Assembly: GCA_026646875.1 (NCBI GenBank)
Contig: JAPKHL010000041.1
Location: 1 to 40,296 of the forward strand
DNA: 40,296 nt
Direction: 5' to 3'
Source: Rhodocyclaceae bacterium
GTDB lineage: Bacteria; Pseudomonadota; Gammaproteobacteria; Burkholderiales; Rhodocyclaceae
Position 1 is the first letter of the stretch; each line of letters starts with the position of its first letter. The notes below the pieces were generated by a model. That model saw only the letters and a program-made list of their open reading frames with translations. It was not told the origin of the DNA and did not search any database. Shown piece by piece: positions 32,732-40,296 of this stretch. A program made the position numbers and the translations under genes.

Positions 32732-33157
32732 CTAGCGGTACTCGCGCCACTCGGGCGGAGTATCGTCGTGGTCGCCGTGAGGATGACGCTCCCAAGCCTG
32801 CGTGTAGGCTGCGCTCTGCGAATGCTTGAGGGGCTTTTCCGGCGCACCCAGGTTGTGCAGCTGGGTTTCCTCGACGTAGTAGATCAGCGCGCGCCGCAGC
32901 TTGCTCATCAGGGTGTTGTCGAGATGATAGCCGCGATCCTCGAGCACGCCCTCGAGCTCCTGCAGCGAGTGCTCGCGCAGGTCGTAGGCAACGCCCACGG
33001 CCCGTTTTTCGACGATCGGCTCGGCTTCCACCCGCTCGACCTGGGCAAGGTAGTCGGAGGCCTCCGGCACCTGGCCCGGCGGAAACTTCGAAAACTGGAT
33101 ATTCCGTTCCTTGCGGATCGGCGCCGGCGTGTTGTGTGCTGCAACCGGTCGTTTCAT
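32732..33157 (-). CDS. Conserved hypothetical protein (141 aa)
   Basis: I do not recognise this family. The protein is soluble, acidic to neutral, with a Lys/Arg-rich start and F-S-K-F-P-P-G-Q, a central A-V-G-V-A-Y-D-L-R-E-H-S-L-Q-E-L-E-G-V-L that looks like a small alpha/beta module (an HMA-like or ACT-like fold would fit), then helical K-L-R-R-A-L-I-Y-Y-V-E-E and a His/Asp-rich tail (H-P-H-G-D-H-D-D). There is no signal peptide. GGAGGGG precedes the ATG at 33157. It lies 21 bp after ctpA and shares its strand with moeB, so it is probably part of the gpmA-envC-ctpA operon. Confidence 0.78.
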   Translation of the reverse strand: MKRPVAAHNTPAPIRKERNIQFSKFPPGQVPEASDYLAQVERVEAEPIVEKRAVGVAYDLREHSLQELEGVLEDRGYHLDNTLMSKLRRALIYYVEETQLHNLGAPEKPLKHSQSAAYTQAWERHPHGDHDDTPPEWREYR

Positions 33158-33178
33158 ATCCCCTCCCGGAGAAATGGC

Positions 33179-34594
33179 TTACGGCCTATTCTGCATGATC
33201 TGCAGACCCTTGAGAAGGTTGATCGCCTGCCGCAGCTGGTAATCGCTCTTCGCGGCCAGCTCGCGGCTCGGCGGCTCGGCGGCTTCCTCGCCCTCCTCCT
33301 TCCCGTTGCCGGCGCGGGGCTTGGCGGCCGGCTTGCCCTGCGGCTTGGCCGGCGTTTCCCGGGCACTCTCCGGCGCGGCCTTTTCCTTGTCGTTTTCCAG
33401 GTGGCGCTCAAGATCGGCCTCGCGGATGCGCTGCGCGGAATCGCCGTTGACGCTTTCCTCGACAACGATGTCGGGCGCAATGCCCTTGGCCTGGATCGAG
33501 CGCCCCGACGGCGTGTAGTAGCGCGCCGTGGTGAGCTTGATCGCGGTGTTGCCGGGCAGCGGCAGGACGGTCTGCACCGAACCCTTGCCGAAGGTCTGGG
33601 TGCCCATGATGACGGCACGCTTGTGATCCTGCAGCGCCCCGGCGACGATTTCGGAGGCCGATGCCGAGCCGCCGTTGACCAGCACGACCAGCGGCACGCT
33701 GCGGGCTTCCGGCGGCAGGTTGCGGAGGAAGTCCTCCTTGCTGCCGCGCAGGTAATCCTCGGGACTGGCAATGAACTGGCGCTTGGCGTCCTCGGTGCGG
33801 CCGTCGGTCGAGGTAACCAGCGTCTTCGGCGGAAGGAAGGCGGCGGAAACGCCGACCGCGCCGTGCAGCAGGCCGCCCGGATCGTTGCGCAGGTCCAGCA
33901 CGAGGCCCTTGAGCGGCCCGGGCTTGTAGAGGTCGCCCAGGTGCTTGACCACCGAGGCGGCGGTGTTTTCCTGGAAAGAGGTGATGCGCAGGTAGCCGTA
34001 GCCGTCCTCGACCAGCTTTGACTTGACGCTCTGCACCTTGATCACCTCGCGCGTGAGGGTGATCTCGAGCGGTTTCGCCTCGCCCTTGCGCAGGATGGAC
34101 AGCCGGATCTGGGTCTTCGGCTTGCCGCGCATTTTCTTGACCGCGTCCGACAGGCTGAGCCCCTTGACCAGGGTGTCATCGAGCTTGAAGATCAGGTCGC
34201 CGGACTTGATTCCGGCCCGGTAGGCGGGAGTGTCCTCGATCGGCGAGACGACCTTGACCAGGCCATCCTCCATGCCGACCTCGATGCCGAGACCGCCGAA
34301 TTCGCCCTGCGTGCCGACCTGCAGGTCCTTGAAGGCGTCCGCGTCGAGGTAGGCGGAGTGCGGATCGAGGTTGGACAGCATGCCGCTGATCGCATGCGTG
34401 ATCAGCTTCTTGTCCTCGACCGGCTCGACGTAGCCCTGCTTGATGGCATTGAACACCTCGGCAAAGGTCCGCAGCTCCTCGATCGGCAGGCCGCCGCGCG
34501 TATCCTTGTCGGCCAGCGCCGTCAGGTTGAGACTGATCAGCACGCCGCCGACGAAGCCGGCGCAGATCAGCCCGGCCTGTTTCCACTTGCCCAT
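33179..34594 (-). CDS. ctpA: S41 family carboxyl-terminal processing protease
   Basis: This 471-residue protease has an N-terminal membrane or signal helix (8-25), a PDZ domain from about 96 to 185 (G-G-L-G-I-E-V onward) and the S41 core. The catalytic pair is probably Ser312 (G-G-S-A-S-A-S-E) and Lys337 (F-G-K-G-S-V). The C-terminus is a Lys/Pro/Glu-rich linker and a short helix. Such proteases act in the periplasm on C-termini of envelope proteins and murein hydrolases. The ATG at 34594 has GGAG 8 nt upstream; a GTG at 34603 overlaps that site and is disfavoured. envC lies 22 bp upstream. Confidence 0.92.
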   Translation of the reverse strand: MGKWKQAGLICAGFVGGVLISLNLTALADKDTRGGLPIEELRTFAEVFNAIKQGYVEPVEDKKLITHAISGMLSNLDPHSAYLDADAFKDLQVGTQGEFGGLGIEVGMEDGLVKVVSPIEDTPAYRAGIKSGDLIFKLDDTLVKGLSLSDAVKKMRGKPKTQIRLSILRKGEAKPLEITLTREVIKVQSVKSKLVEDGYGYLRITSFQENTAASVVKHLGDLYKPGPLKGLVLDLRNDPGGLLHGAVGVSAAFLPPKTLVTSTDGRTEDAKRQFIASPEDYLRGSKEDFLRNLPPEARSVPLVVLVNGGSASASEIVAGALQDHKRAVIMGTQTFGKGSVQTVLPLPGNTAIKLTTARYYTPSGRSIQAKGIAPDIVVEESVNGDSAQRIREADLERHLENDKEKAAPESARETPAKPQGKPAAKPRAGNGKEEGEEAAEPPSRELAAKSDYQLRQAINLLKGLQIMQNRP

Positions 34595-34616
34595 CGATTT
34601 CACTCCAATGCCATCG

Positions 34617-35909
34617 TCACTTTAGATTGACCCATTTCAGCGGATCGAGCGGTTGCCCCTGGTGACGGAGTTCGAAGTATAAACCCGATTCCGGGTTGCC
34701 ACCGCTGTTGCCCACGGCCGCGACATCGTCGCCGCCGCGCACTGCGTCGCCCACTTGTTTGAGCAGGGCATCGTTGTTGCCGTAAATCGACAGGTAGCCG
34801 TCGCCATGGTCGACGATCAGCAGGTTGCCGAAGCCGCGCATCCAGTCCGCGAAGACCACCCGCCCGCCCGCGATCGCCTTCACTTCGCTGCCGGTGGCCG
34901 CGCGGATGAACAGTCCCTTCCACGTACTGCCCTCCTGGCGCGCGGTGCCGAAGCGGTTGGCCAGCGTGCCGCGCACCGGCAGGCGCAGGCTGCCTTTCAG
35001 CTGCGCAAAGCGGCCTGCGGGCAGAGCCTCGGGCGCATGCGAGTTGGCGATTTCCGGACGGGGCGACCGCTGCGGCGTGCTCTCCTGCGGGCGCGGCTTC
35101 GGACGCGCGGCGATGATGCGCGCCAGACGCTCGACGAGTTGCGAGAGCCGCTTCTCGTTGCGTTGCAGGTTGCCGATCTCGCGGCGCTGGGCCGAAATCT
35201 GCGCGGAAATTTTCGCCAGCGTCGCCTTGCGCTGCTCGCGTTGGGCAAGCAGGCGCGCATGTTGTTCCCGCTGCCGGGTCTCGACCTCGCCCAATTCGTC
35301 GGCGCGCGCCCGCGCATCGGCGGCCAGTGCCTGCTTGCGGCGCAGCGATTCCCGGATTTCCCCGAGCAGTTGGCGGCGTTCCCGGCCGATCACGCCCAGG
35401 TAGTACAGATCGCGGGCGAGCTGATTGGGATCGTCGCCGTTGAGCAGCAGCGACAGGGCATCCGGCGTTCCGCGCAGGTACTGCCGGTGCACCAGCCGTT
35501 CGAGCTGGGCCTGCTGTCCGGCCAGACGCGCCTCGAGGGTCCGCGCCTCGCCGGCGAGTTCGCGCAGGGCGGCCTGCAACTCGCGGCGCTGGCCGGCAAG
35601 GCGGTGCAGGTCGCGCTGGGTGACCGAGATTTCGCGCTCGGCATCCTTCAGCTGGTCGGCTGCATCGGCGCGCGACCCCTCGCTGGCGGCAAGCTCCTTG
35701 CGCAGGGACTCGATCTGCCCGCGCAACTCGCGCAGATCGCCCCGCTTCTCGGCCACCTCGGCTGCCGGGGAGGCGGATGTCTCCGCCTCCGCCGCCCGCC
35801 CCTGCATCGCCGGCTGGAGGGCCAGCCAGAGCAGTGCGAGCAGCGCCGGCCTGCTAGCCCTTGGCCTGGTTGGCAACGGCCGCGGCAGCGGCCTTCGCCG
35901 CTTCCTCAT
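34617..35909 (-). CDS. envC: Murein hydrolase activator EnvC
   Basis: This 430-residue protein has a basic start and hydrophobic signal ([12 protein letters not shown]), then long coiled-coil regions (about 50-130 and 175-270) rich in Gln, Arg and Glu. The C-terminal LytM/M23-like domain has lost the metal ligands: the H-x-x-x-D site reads S-T-W-K-G-L. A degenerate LytM with coiled coils is the EnvC pattern; it activates amidases AmiA/AmiB at the septum. The ATG at 35909 lies inside the gpmA end by 56 bp; a shorter start is possible but would remove part of the signal peptide. Confidence 0.88.
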   Translation of the reverse strand: MRKRRRPLPRPLPTRPRASRPALLALLWLALQPAMQGRAAEAETSASPAAEVAEKRGDLRELRGQIESLRKELAASEGSRADAADQLKDAEREISVTQRDLHRLAGQRRELQAALRELAGEARTLEARLAGQQAQLERLVHRQYLRGTPDALSLLLNGDDPNQLARDLYYLGVIGRERRQLLGEIRESLRRKQALAADARARADELGEVETRQREQHARLLAQREQRKATLAKISAQISAQRREIGNLQRNEKRLSQLVERLARIIAARPKPRPQESTPQRSPRPEIANSHAPEALPAGRFAQLKGSLRLPVRGTLANRFGTARQEGSTWKGLFIRAATGSEVKAIAGGRVVFADWMRGFGNLLIVDHGDGYLSIYGNNDALLKQVGDAVRGGDDVAAVGNSGGNPESGLYFELRHQGQPLDPLKWVNLK

Positions 35910-36609
35910 CGCCGAGGTAATAACTGCGGATCGGCGTCATATCGTCATTGAACTCATAGACGAGCGGAATGCCGGTCGGGATGTTGAGGTTGACGATGTC
36001 GGCATCCGAGATGTTGTCGAGGTACTTGATCAGCGCCCGGATGCTGTTGCCGTGCGCCGCGACGATCACGCTCTTGCCGGACTGCACCGTCGGCGCGATG
36101 GTCTCTTCCCAGTAGGGCACGAATCGCGCAACGGTATCCTTCAGGCACTCGGTCTTCGGCAGGTGCTCGGCGGAAAGGCCGGTGAAATCGGCGCCGTAGC
36201 GCGCATCGAAACGCGGGTGGCGGGGATCGTCGAACTCCAGCGCGGGCGGCGGAATATCGTAGCTGCGGCGCCACAGCAGAACCTGCTCGTCACCGAACTT
36301 GGCGGCGGTCTCGGCCTTGTTGAGCCCCTGCAGGGCGCCGTAGTGGCGTTCGTTCAGGCGCCACGAGCGATGCACGGGAATCCACAGGCGGTCCATTTCC
36401 TCGAGGGCGATCCACAGCGTGCGCATGGCGCGCTTGAGCACCGAACTGAAGGCGAGATCGAAGGCGAAGCCGGCTTCCTTCATCAGCCGGCCGGCGTTCT
36501 TCGCCTCGGCGAGCCCCTGTTCGGTGAGGTCCACGTCGGTCCAGCCGGTGAAGCGGTTTTCCTTGTTCCAGGCGGATTCGCCGTGACGGAGCAGTACGAT
36601 TTTCTTCAT
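35854..36609 (-). CDS. gpmA: 2,3-bisphosphoglycerate-dependent phosphoglycerate mutase
   Basis: This 251-residue glycolytic enzyme has the phosphohistidine motif L-L-R-H-G-E-S-x-W-N with His9, then F-T-G-W-T-D-V-D-L, the [11 protein letters not shown] block and the second histidine in A-A-H-G-N-S. It interconverts 3- and 2-phosphoglycerate in the cytoplasm. It heads the minus-strand block gpmA-envC-ctpA, a known betaproteobacterial order. An Ala-rich tail ends [13 protein letters not shown]. No clear Shine-Dalgarno sequence precedes it; the 121-bp gap upstream carries only a weak TAAAAT candidate. Confidence 0.95.
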   Translation of the reverse strand: MKKIVLLRHGESAWNKENRFTGWTDVDLTEQGLAEAKNAGRLMKEAGFAFDLAFSSVLKRAMRTLWIALEEMDRLWIPVHRSWRLNERHYGALQGLNKAETAAKFGDEQVLLWRRSYDIPPPALEFDDPRHPRFDARYGADFTGLSAEHLPKTECLKDTVARFVPYWEETIAPTVQSGKSVIVAAHGNSIRALIKYLDNISDADIVNLNIPTGIPLVYEFNDDMTPIRSYYLGDEEAAKAAAAAVANQAKG

Positions 36610-36730
36610 GATCGGAGCGTGATGGGTTGAAGTGGAAGGGGAAGGGCGGGATGTGGGCGGCGCACCCTCGCCCGAAAGGTGGCGATTTTAACAGCCCGGC
36701 GGGGCAAACACGCATCCCCCGCACCGCCGC

Positions 36731-37543
36731 TCAGAGACCGTGCGTGGCCAGCCAGTCGCGGACATGACGGGCAACCTCCTCCCAGTCGCGCTCGAGCATC
36801 ACGCCATGGCCGAGGCCACGGAAGATCCGGTCCGGCACGCCGTAGGTGCGCGCCGTCGACTGCACCAGGAACGACGGGATCAGGACATCGTGCTCGGCGC
36901 CGAGCACGAGCAGCGGCGGCCGGTGCATGCGATCGAGCAGGGGCAGGCCGAACACCGACATGTCCCAGATCGCCCGCTGCGACTCCGGCTGCATCATCCG
37001 GAAATAACGCTCCAGGGTGGCCTGCGGAATCTCCTGGGCAAACAGCGCCTCGCGCAGGACATCGAGCGGCACGTCGCCGCCGCCGAGCAGGCGGTTGATC
37101 TCGAGCATCAGCCCGGGTTTCTGGAAGAGCATCGAGAACTGCGCCGCCACCAGCCCCTGCGGTGGCACCGAGCACATCAGGACGGCCGCCGGCACGCGGT
37201 GCCGCTCGAGGTACTTCTGCACCACGAAGCCGCCCATCGAGTGGCCGACCAGCACCGGTGCGACACCGAGATCGGCGATCACCCGGTGCAGGTCATCGAC
37301 GTAGTCGTGCACGCTCCAGACGTCGATGTGCTCGTGCCCGTGGCTGGCGCCATGGCCGCGCAGGGAGAGCGCATGGGCGGCATAGCCCTGGGCCGCGAAC
37401 CAGGGCAGGAAGTGTTCGTCCCACACCCAGGCGCCGGCGAAGGCGCCATGAACGAAGAGCAGCGGCACGGGGGGTGACCGGTCGCCGCCGGTTTCCGGCA
37501 GGCAGGTGAGCACTTCGAGCCGTTCGACACGGCGCTGGATCAT
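36731..37543 (-). CDS. Alpha/beta fold hydrolase
   Basis: This 270-residue hydrolase has the oxyanion motif F-V-H-G-A-F-A-G near 31-38, nucleophile Ser in G-H-S-M-G-G, an acid in G-A-E-H-D-V-L-I-P and a final His in G-L-G-H-G-V-M. This is the layout of the lysophospholipase/haloperoxidase-like group; the substrate is unknown. No signal peptide is seen. Its ATG overlaps the stop of the glutathione transferase gene by ATGA, so the two are translationally coupled. Confidence 0.87.
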   Translation of the reverse strand: MIQRRVERLEVLTCLPETGGDRSPPVPLLFVHGAFAGAWVWDEHFLPWFAAQGYAAHALSLRGHGASHGHEHIDVWSVHDYVDDLHRVIADLGVAPVLVGHSMGGFVVQKYLERHRVPAAVLMCSVPPQGLVAAQFSMLFQKPGLMLEINRLLGGGDVPLDVLREALFAQEIPQATLERYFRMMQPESQRAIWDMSVFGLPLLDRMHRPPLLVLGAEHDVLIPSFLVQSTARTYGVPDRIFRGLGHGVMLERDWEEVARHVRDWLATHGL

Positions 37544-38166
37544 GCGGACACCTCCGGCACGGCCATGCCGCGCATCACCGCCGGACGCGCCGCGATGCGC
37601 TCGTACCAGCGCTGCACGGACGGATACTCGGCCAGATCGACCTTCTGCCAGGCATGGCGGGCCACCCAGGGGAAGGTGGCGATGTCGGCGATCGAATACT
37701 CGCCGGCCAGGTAATCGGCCTGCGCCAGGCGCCGCTCGAGCACGCCGTAAAGACGCGCCGTCTCGCCGCCGAAGCGCCGGATCGCGTAGGGCACCCATTC
37801 GTCGGCGAAGCGCAGGAAGTGATGGGTCTGCCCGAAGTTCGGACCGATCCCGCTCATCTGGAACATCAGCCACTGCAGCGCCTCGTACTTGCCGCGCTCG
37901 CTGGCGGGCAGGAAGCGCCCCGACTTCGCCGCCAGATAGAGGAGGATGGCACCGGACTCGAACAGCGTGATCGGCTGCCCGTCCGGACCATCGTCGTCGA
38001 CGATCGCCGGGATCTTGGCGTTGGGATTGATTGCCTCGAATTCCGGCGTGAACTGCGCGTCGCGCGTGATGTCGACGGGGTGCACCCGGTAGGGCAGGCC
38101 GCACTCCTCGAGCATGATCGAGATCTTGCGGCCATTCGGTGTGGCCCAGGTATGGAGCGTGATCAT
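37540..38166 (-). CDS. Glutathione S-transferase family protein (GST-N/GST-C)
   Basis: This 208-residue protein starts M-I-T-L-H-T-W-A-T-P-N-G-R-K, a Nu/YghU-like GST start with a T-P-N-G-R-K glutathione region, then K-I-P-A-I-V-D and L-F-E-S-G-A-I-L-L-Y-L-A, and a helical C-terminal domain. It probably transfers or reduces disulfides with glutathione. The ATG at 38166 has AAAGGA upstream. A longer frame adds 43 basic residues from outside. It overlaps the following hydrolase gene by ATGA, which suggests joint processing of a common type of substrate. Confidence 0.88.
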   Translation of the reverse strand: MITLHTWATPNGRKISIMLEECGLPYRVHPVDITRDAQFTPEFEAINPNAKIPAIVDDDGPDGQPITLFESGAILLYLAAKSGRFLPASERGKYEALQWLMFQMSGIGPNFGQTHHFLRFADEWVPYAIRRFGGETARLYGVLERRLAQADYLAGEYSIADIATFPWVARHAWQKVDLAEYPSVQRWYERIAARPAVMRGMAVPEVSA

Positions 38167-38225
38167 CGCCGTCCTTTCAGTGATCGATTCCGGGATAATG
38201 CGGCTTTCTCCGCCCGGGTTCCGCC

Positions 38226-38423
38226 ATGTTCCGCTGGCTGCTTGCCGTCTTTCTCGCCGTCTTCCTGATCGGCCTGTGCCTGCCGACGCTGGCACGCAAG
38301 CTTAACCTCGGCAGGCTCCCGGGAGATTTTGCCGTGCGCCTGCGCGGCCGTGAATTTCAGTTCCCCTTCGCCACCACCATCGTCCTCTCGCTGTTGCTGA
38401 CGCTGCTCATGCGTCTTCTCTGA
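38226..38423 (+). CDS. DUF2905 family small membrane protein
   Basis: This 65-residue protein has two membrane helices (3-21 and 48-64) around a short loop with L-G-R-L-P-G-D-F and F-Q-F-P-F-A-T-T, the DUF2905 signature. Function unknown; widespread in bacteria. There is no Shine-Dalgarno sequence; a GATAAT lies at 38194-38199, 26 nt before the ATG. Its 3' end overlaps the convergent cca gene by 17 bp. Confidence 0.88.
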   Translation: MFRWLLAVFLAVFLIGLCLPTLARKLNLGRLPGDFAVRLRGREFQFPFATTIVLSLLLTLLMRLL

Positions 38424-39636
38424 GCACGGGCAGGGCGCGACGCACCGCCTCCACGCGCGCCGCGTGCAGACGCTGCGGGATTTGTCCGGCATCACCGCAG
38501 CCCCGCACGATCATCGCCGCATCGACGCCGCGCGCCGCGTCCAGGGCTGTCCGCAGGAGCGTTGCCGGCGGATATTCCCGCGTCTCCCAGCCCGGTCGAC
38601 CGCGGAAATCGCAGGCACAGGCCTCGAGGAGCTGCAGGAAGCGCTGCGGCCTGCGCAGCGCATCGCAGCCTTCGAGGATGCGGACGACGGTGGCCGGCCG
38701 CAACTCCGCCGCGCGGTGGATGTCGCCATGAAAGCGCGCCACGAGCAGCGCCAGGTCGCGGCATTCGGCCGGCGGACGCAGGCGGGCGCAGACGGCTTCG
38801 ACCAGCGCGACGCTGCGCGCCTCGTGCCCGGGGTGACGGGGCAGCTCGGCGGCGGGTGTCGTGCCCTTGCCCAGGTCGTGCAGCAGTACGGCAAGGCGCA
38901 CCGGCAGCGCGCACCCGTCGCGGGCGGAGCGATCGACGACCAGCAGCGTATGCACGCCGGCATCGACCTCGGGGTGATGATCGGCGCGCTGCGGGACACC
39001 GAACAGGCGATCGAGCTCGGGCAGCAGCCGTGCCAGCGCACCGCAGGCGCGCAGCACCTCGAACATGCGCGACGGCTGTGTCTCCATCAGTCCCTTGGCG
39101 AACTCCTGCCAGACCCGTTCGGCGACCAGGTGATCGACTTCGCCGGCATCGACCATGCCGCGCATCAGCGCCAGCGTCCCCGCATCCACGCTGAAGCGGG
39201 TAAAGCGCGCGGCGAAGCGGGCGATGCGCAGGATGCGCACCGGGTCCTCGGCGAAGGCCGGCCCCACGTGCCGCAGCACGCCGGCCCGGAGGTCGGCGAT
39301 GCCGCCGTAGGGATCGACCAGGGTGCCATCCTCGGCGCGTGCGATGGCATTGATCGTCAGGTCGCGACGAGCGAGGTCCTCCTCCAGTGTCACCTCGGGC
39401 GCCGCATGAACGGTGAATCCCCGATAGCCGCGCCCGGTCTTGCGCTCGGTACGCGCGAGTGCGTATTCCTCGTGCGTGCGGGGATGCAGGAAAACCGGAA
39501 AATCCTTGCCCACCGGCCGGTAGCCAAGGGCCAGCATGGCCTCGGGGGTGGCGCCGACGACCACGTGGTCGTGGTCCTTGACCGGCAGGCCGAGCAGCGC
39601 ATCGCGCACGGCACCGCCGACGGTGTAGATGCGCAT
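38407..39636 (-). CDS. cca: Multifunctional CCA tRNA nucleotidyltransferase
   Basis: This 409-residue enzyme has the nucleotidyltransferase start [10 protein letters not shown], then [22 protein letters not shown] and [14 protein letters not shown]. An HD domain (L-L-H-D-L-G-K-G) follows. It adds or repairs the CCA end of tRNA, and the HD part gives phosphatase/2'3'-cyclic phosphodiesterase activity. The nearby tRNA-Phe has an encoded CCA, so repair is the likely role. The ATG is at 39636, 10 bp after the GST stop; a longer frame runs into GST. Confidence 0.95.
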   Translation of the reverse strand: MRIYTVGGAVRDALLGLPVKDHDHVVVGATPEAMLALGYRPVGKDFPVFLHPRTHEEYALARTERKTGRGYRGFTVHAAPEVTLEEDLARRDLTINAIARAEDGTLVDPYGGIADLRAGVLRHVGPAFAEDPVRILRIARFAARFTRFSVDAGTLALMRGMVDAGEVDHLVAERVWQEFAKGLMETQPSRMFEVLRACGALARLLPELDRLFGVPQRADHHPEVDAGVHTLLVVDRSARDGCALPVRLAVLLHDLGKGTTPAAELPRHPGHEARSVALVEAVCARLRPPAECRDLALLVARFHGDIHRAAELRPATVVRILEGCDALRRPQRFLQLLEACACDFRGRPGWETREYPPATLLRTALDAARGVDAAMIVRGCGDAGQIPQRLHAARVEAVRRALPVLREDA

Positions 39637-39646
39637 GACGGGGCGG

Positions 39647-40294
39647 TCAGTCGCCGGCGTCCGGCGCGGCCTCGGCCAGCGCTCCGGCCTGCCACTCGCG
39701 CATGGCCGGCAGCGCAAGCAGGGTTTCCATCCAGGCGCGCGAGGCCGGCGGCACCTCGACGGCATGGGTAACGAAGCGCCACACGACCGGTGCGTACATC
39801 GCGTCGGCGATCGAGAAAGCGCCGAACAGGAAGGGGCCGCGCGCGGCATGACGCGCGCGGCAGCCTTCCCAGATGGCGACGATGCGCGCGATGTCGGCCA
39901 GCGCCTCGGGGGTGCGCCCCTCGCCAGGGCGGCTGGCGCGGATGTCCATGCCCATGGCGTTGCGCAGCGCGGCAAAGCCGGCGTGCATCTCGGCGCTGAC
40001 CGCACGGGCCTCGGCACGCGCAGCACGGTCCGCCGGCCACAGCCCGGGAGCAAGCTCGGCGAGGTATTCGCAGATCGCCAGCGAATCCCAGACGACGATC
40101 GCCGCATCCCCTTCGCCATCGATCAGGCAGGGCACCTTGCCCGAGGGCGAATGGCGCTGGATCGCCGCCGCCGTGCCGGGACGGCGCAAGCGCACCCGCA
40201 CTTCCTCGAAGGCAATGCCGGCCTGCTTCGCCGCCAGCCAGGGGCGTAGCGACCAGGAGGAGAAATTGCAATCGCCGATGACCAGTGTGCGCAT
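39647..40294 (-). CDS. Glutathione S-transferase family protein
   Basis: This 215-residue protein starts [17 protein letters not shown], where the S-S-W-S-L-R region is the usual glutathione site of this GST group. G-K-V-P-C-L-I-D and [12 protein letters not shown] follow, and then a helical C-terminal domain. It is probably a cytoplasmic glutathione-dependent enzyme; the substrate is unknown. It ends 10 bp before cca on the same strand. The start is 2 bp from the window edge, so its upstream region and any operon partner cannot be seen. Confidence 0.87.
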   Translation of the reverse strand: MRTLVIGDCNFSSWSLRPWLAAKQAGIAFEEVRVRLRRPGTAAAIQRHSPSGKVPCLIDGEGDAAIVVWDSLAICEYLAELAPGLWPADRAARAEARAVSAEMHAGFAALRNAMGMDIRASRPGEGRTPEALADIARIVAIWEGCRARHAARGPFLFGAFSIADAMYAPVVWRFVTHAVEVPPASRAWMETLLALPAMREWQAGALAEAAPDAGD

Positions 40295-40296
40295 GC

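Overview
The window is high-GC, densely packed bacterial chromosome. Gene content and order suggest a Gram-negative betaproteobacterium, probably Rhodocyclales (Azospira/Dechloromonas-like); this is an inference from gene families, not a database match. Envelope genes (ydbH-ynbE-ydbL, dsbD, envC, ctpA), the glutathione transferases and the compact ATGA-linked operons fit that group. There is no rRNA, CRISPR array or prophage. One tRNA gene (Phe) is present, and one short IS3-type OrfA remnant is the only mobile-element trace.

Layout. 1-3083 (minus): an unknown membrane protein cut by the window edge, then ydbL, ynbE and ydbH, an AsmA-like intermembrane lipid-transport set. 3224-6935 (plus): a single polypeptide joining arginase and ornithine aminotransferase, followed by an antiquitin-type aldehyde dehydrogenase; together they could take arginine to glutamate. 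7011-11831 (plus): prkA, a DUF444/VWA gene and spoVR, a conserved stress/starvation module. 11896-14106 (plus): a CidA/LrgA-LrgB pair and a VanZ-like membrane protein. 14115-19127 (minus): a five-gene block with overlaps or a 10-bp gap: carboxymuconolactone decarboxylase-like protein, NosR-like flavinylated Fe-S membrane protein, ApbE flavin transferase, and both subunits of a 3-oxoacid CoA-transferase. No nosZ is nearby.

19255-24063 (plus): the IS3 OrfA-like remnant, a 2Fe-2S ferredoxin, two alpha/beta hydrolases, a NodI/NodJ-type ABC exporter and an NADPH-dependent FMN reductase. 24102-25880 (plus): a cobalamin riboswitch with a strong intrinsic terminator, controlling a 56-residue peptide gene and an overlapping radical SAM/SPASM peptide-modifying enzyme. 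This is a B12-responsive RiPP-like system of the CbpA/CbpB type and the most unusual element here. 26021-28702: cutA, dsbD and a GNAT acetyltransferase. 28740-28815: tRNA-Phe with a near-consensus promoter and a bidirectional terminator.

28933-38166 (minus): an Orn/Lys/Arg decarboxylase, dcd, moeB, an unknown 141-residue protein, ctpA, envC, gpmA, an alpha/beta hydrolase and a glutathione transferase. 38226-40294: a small DUF2905 membrane protein (plus), and on the minus strand cca and a second glutathione transferase. No gene-free stretch exceeds 300 bases; the longest, 24064-24354, is the riboswitch region.
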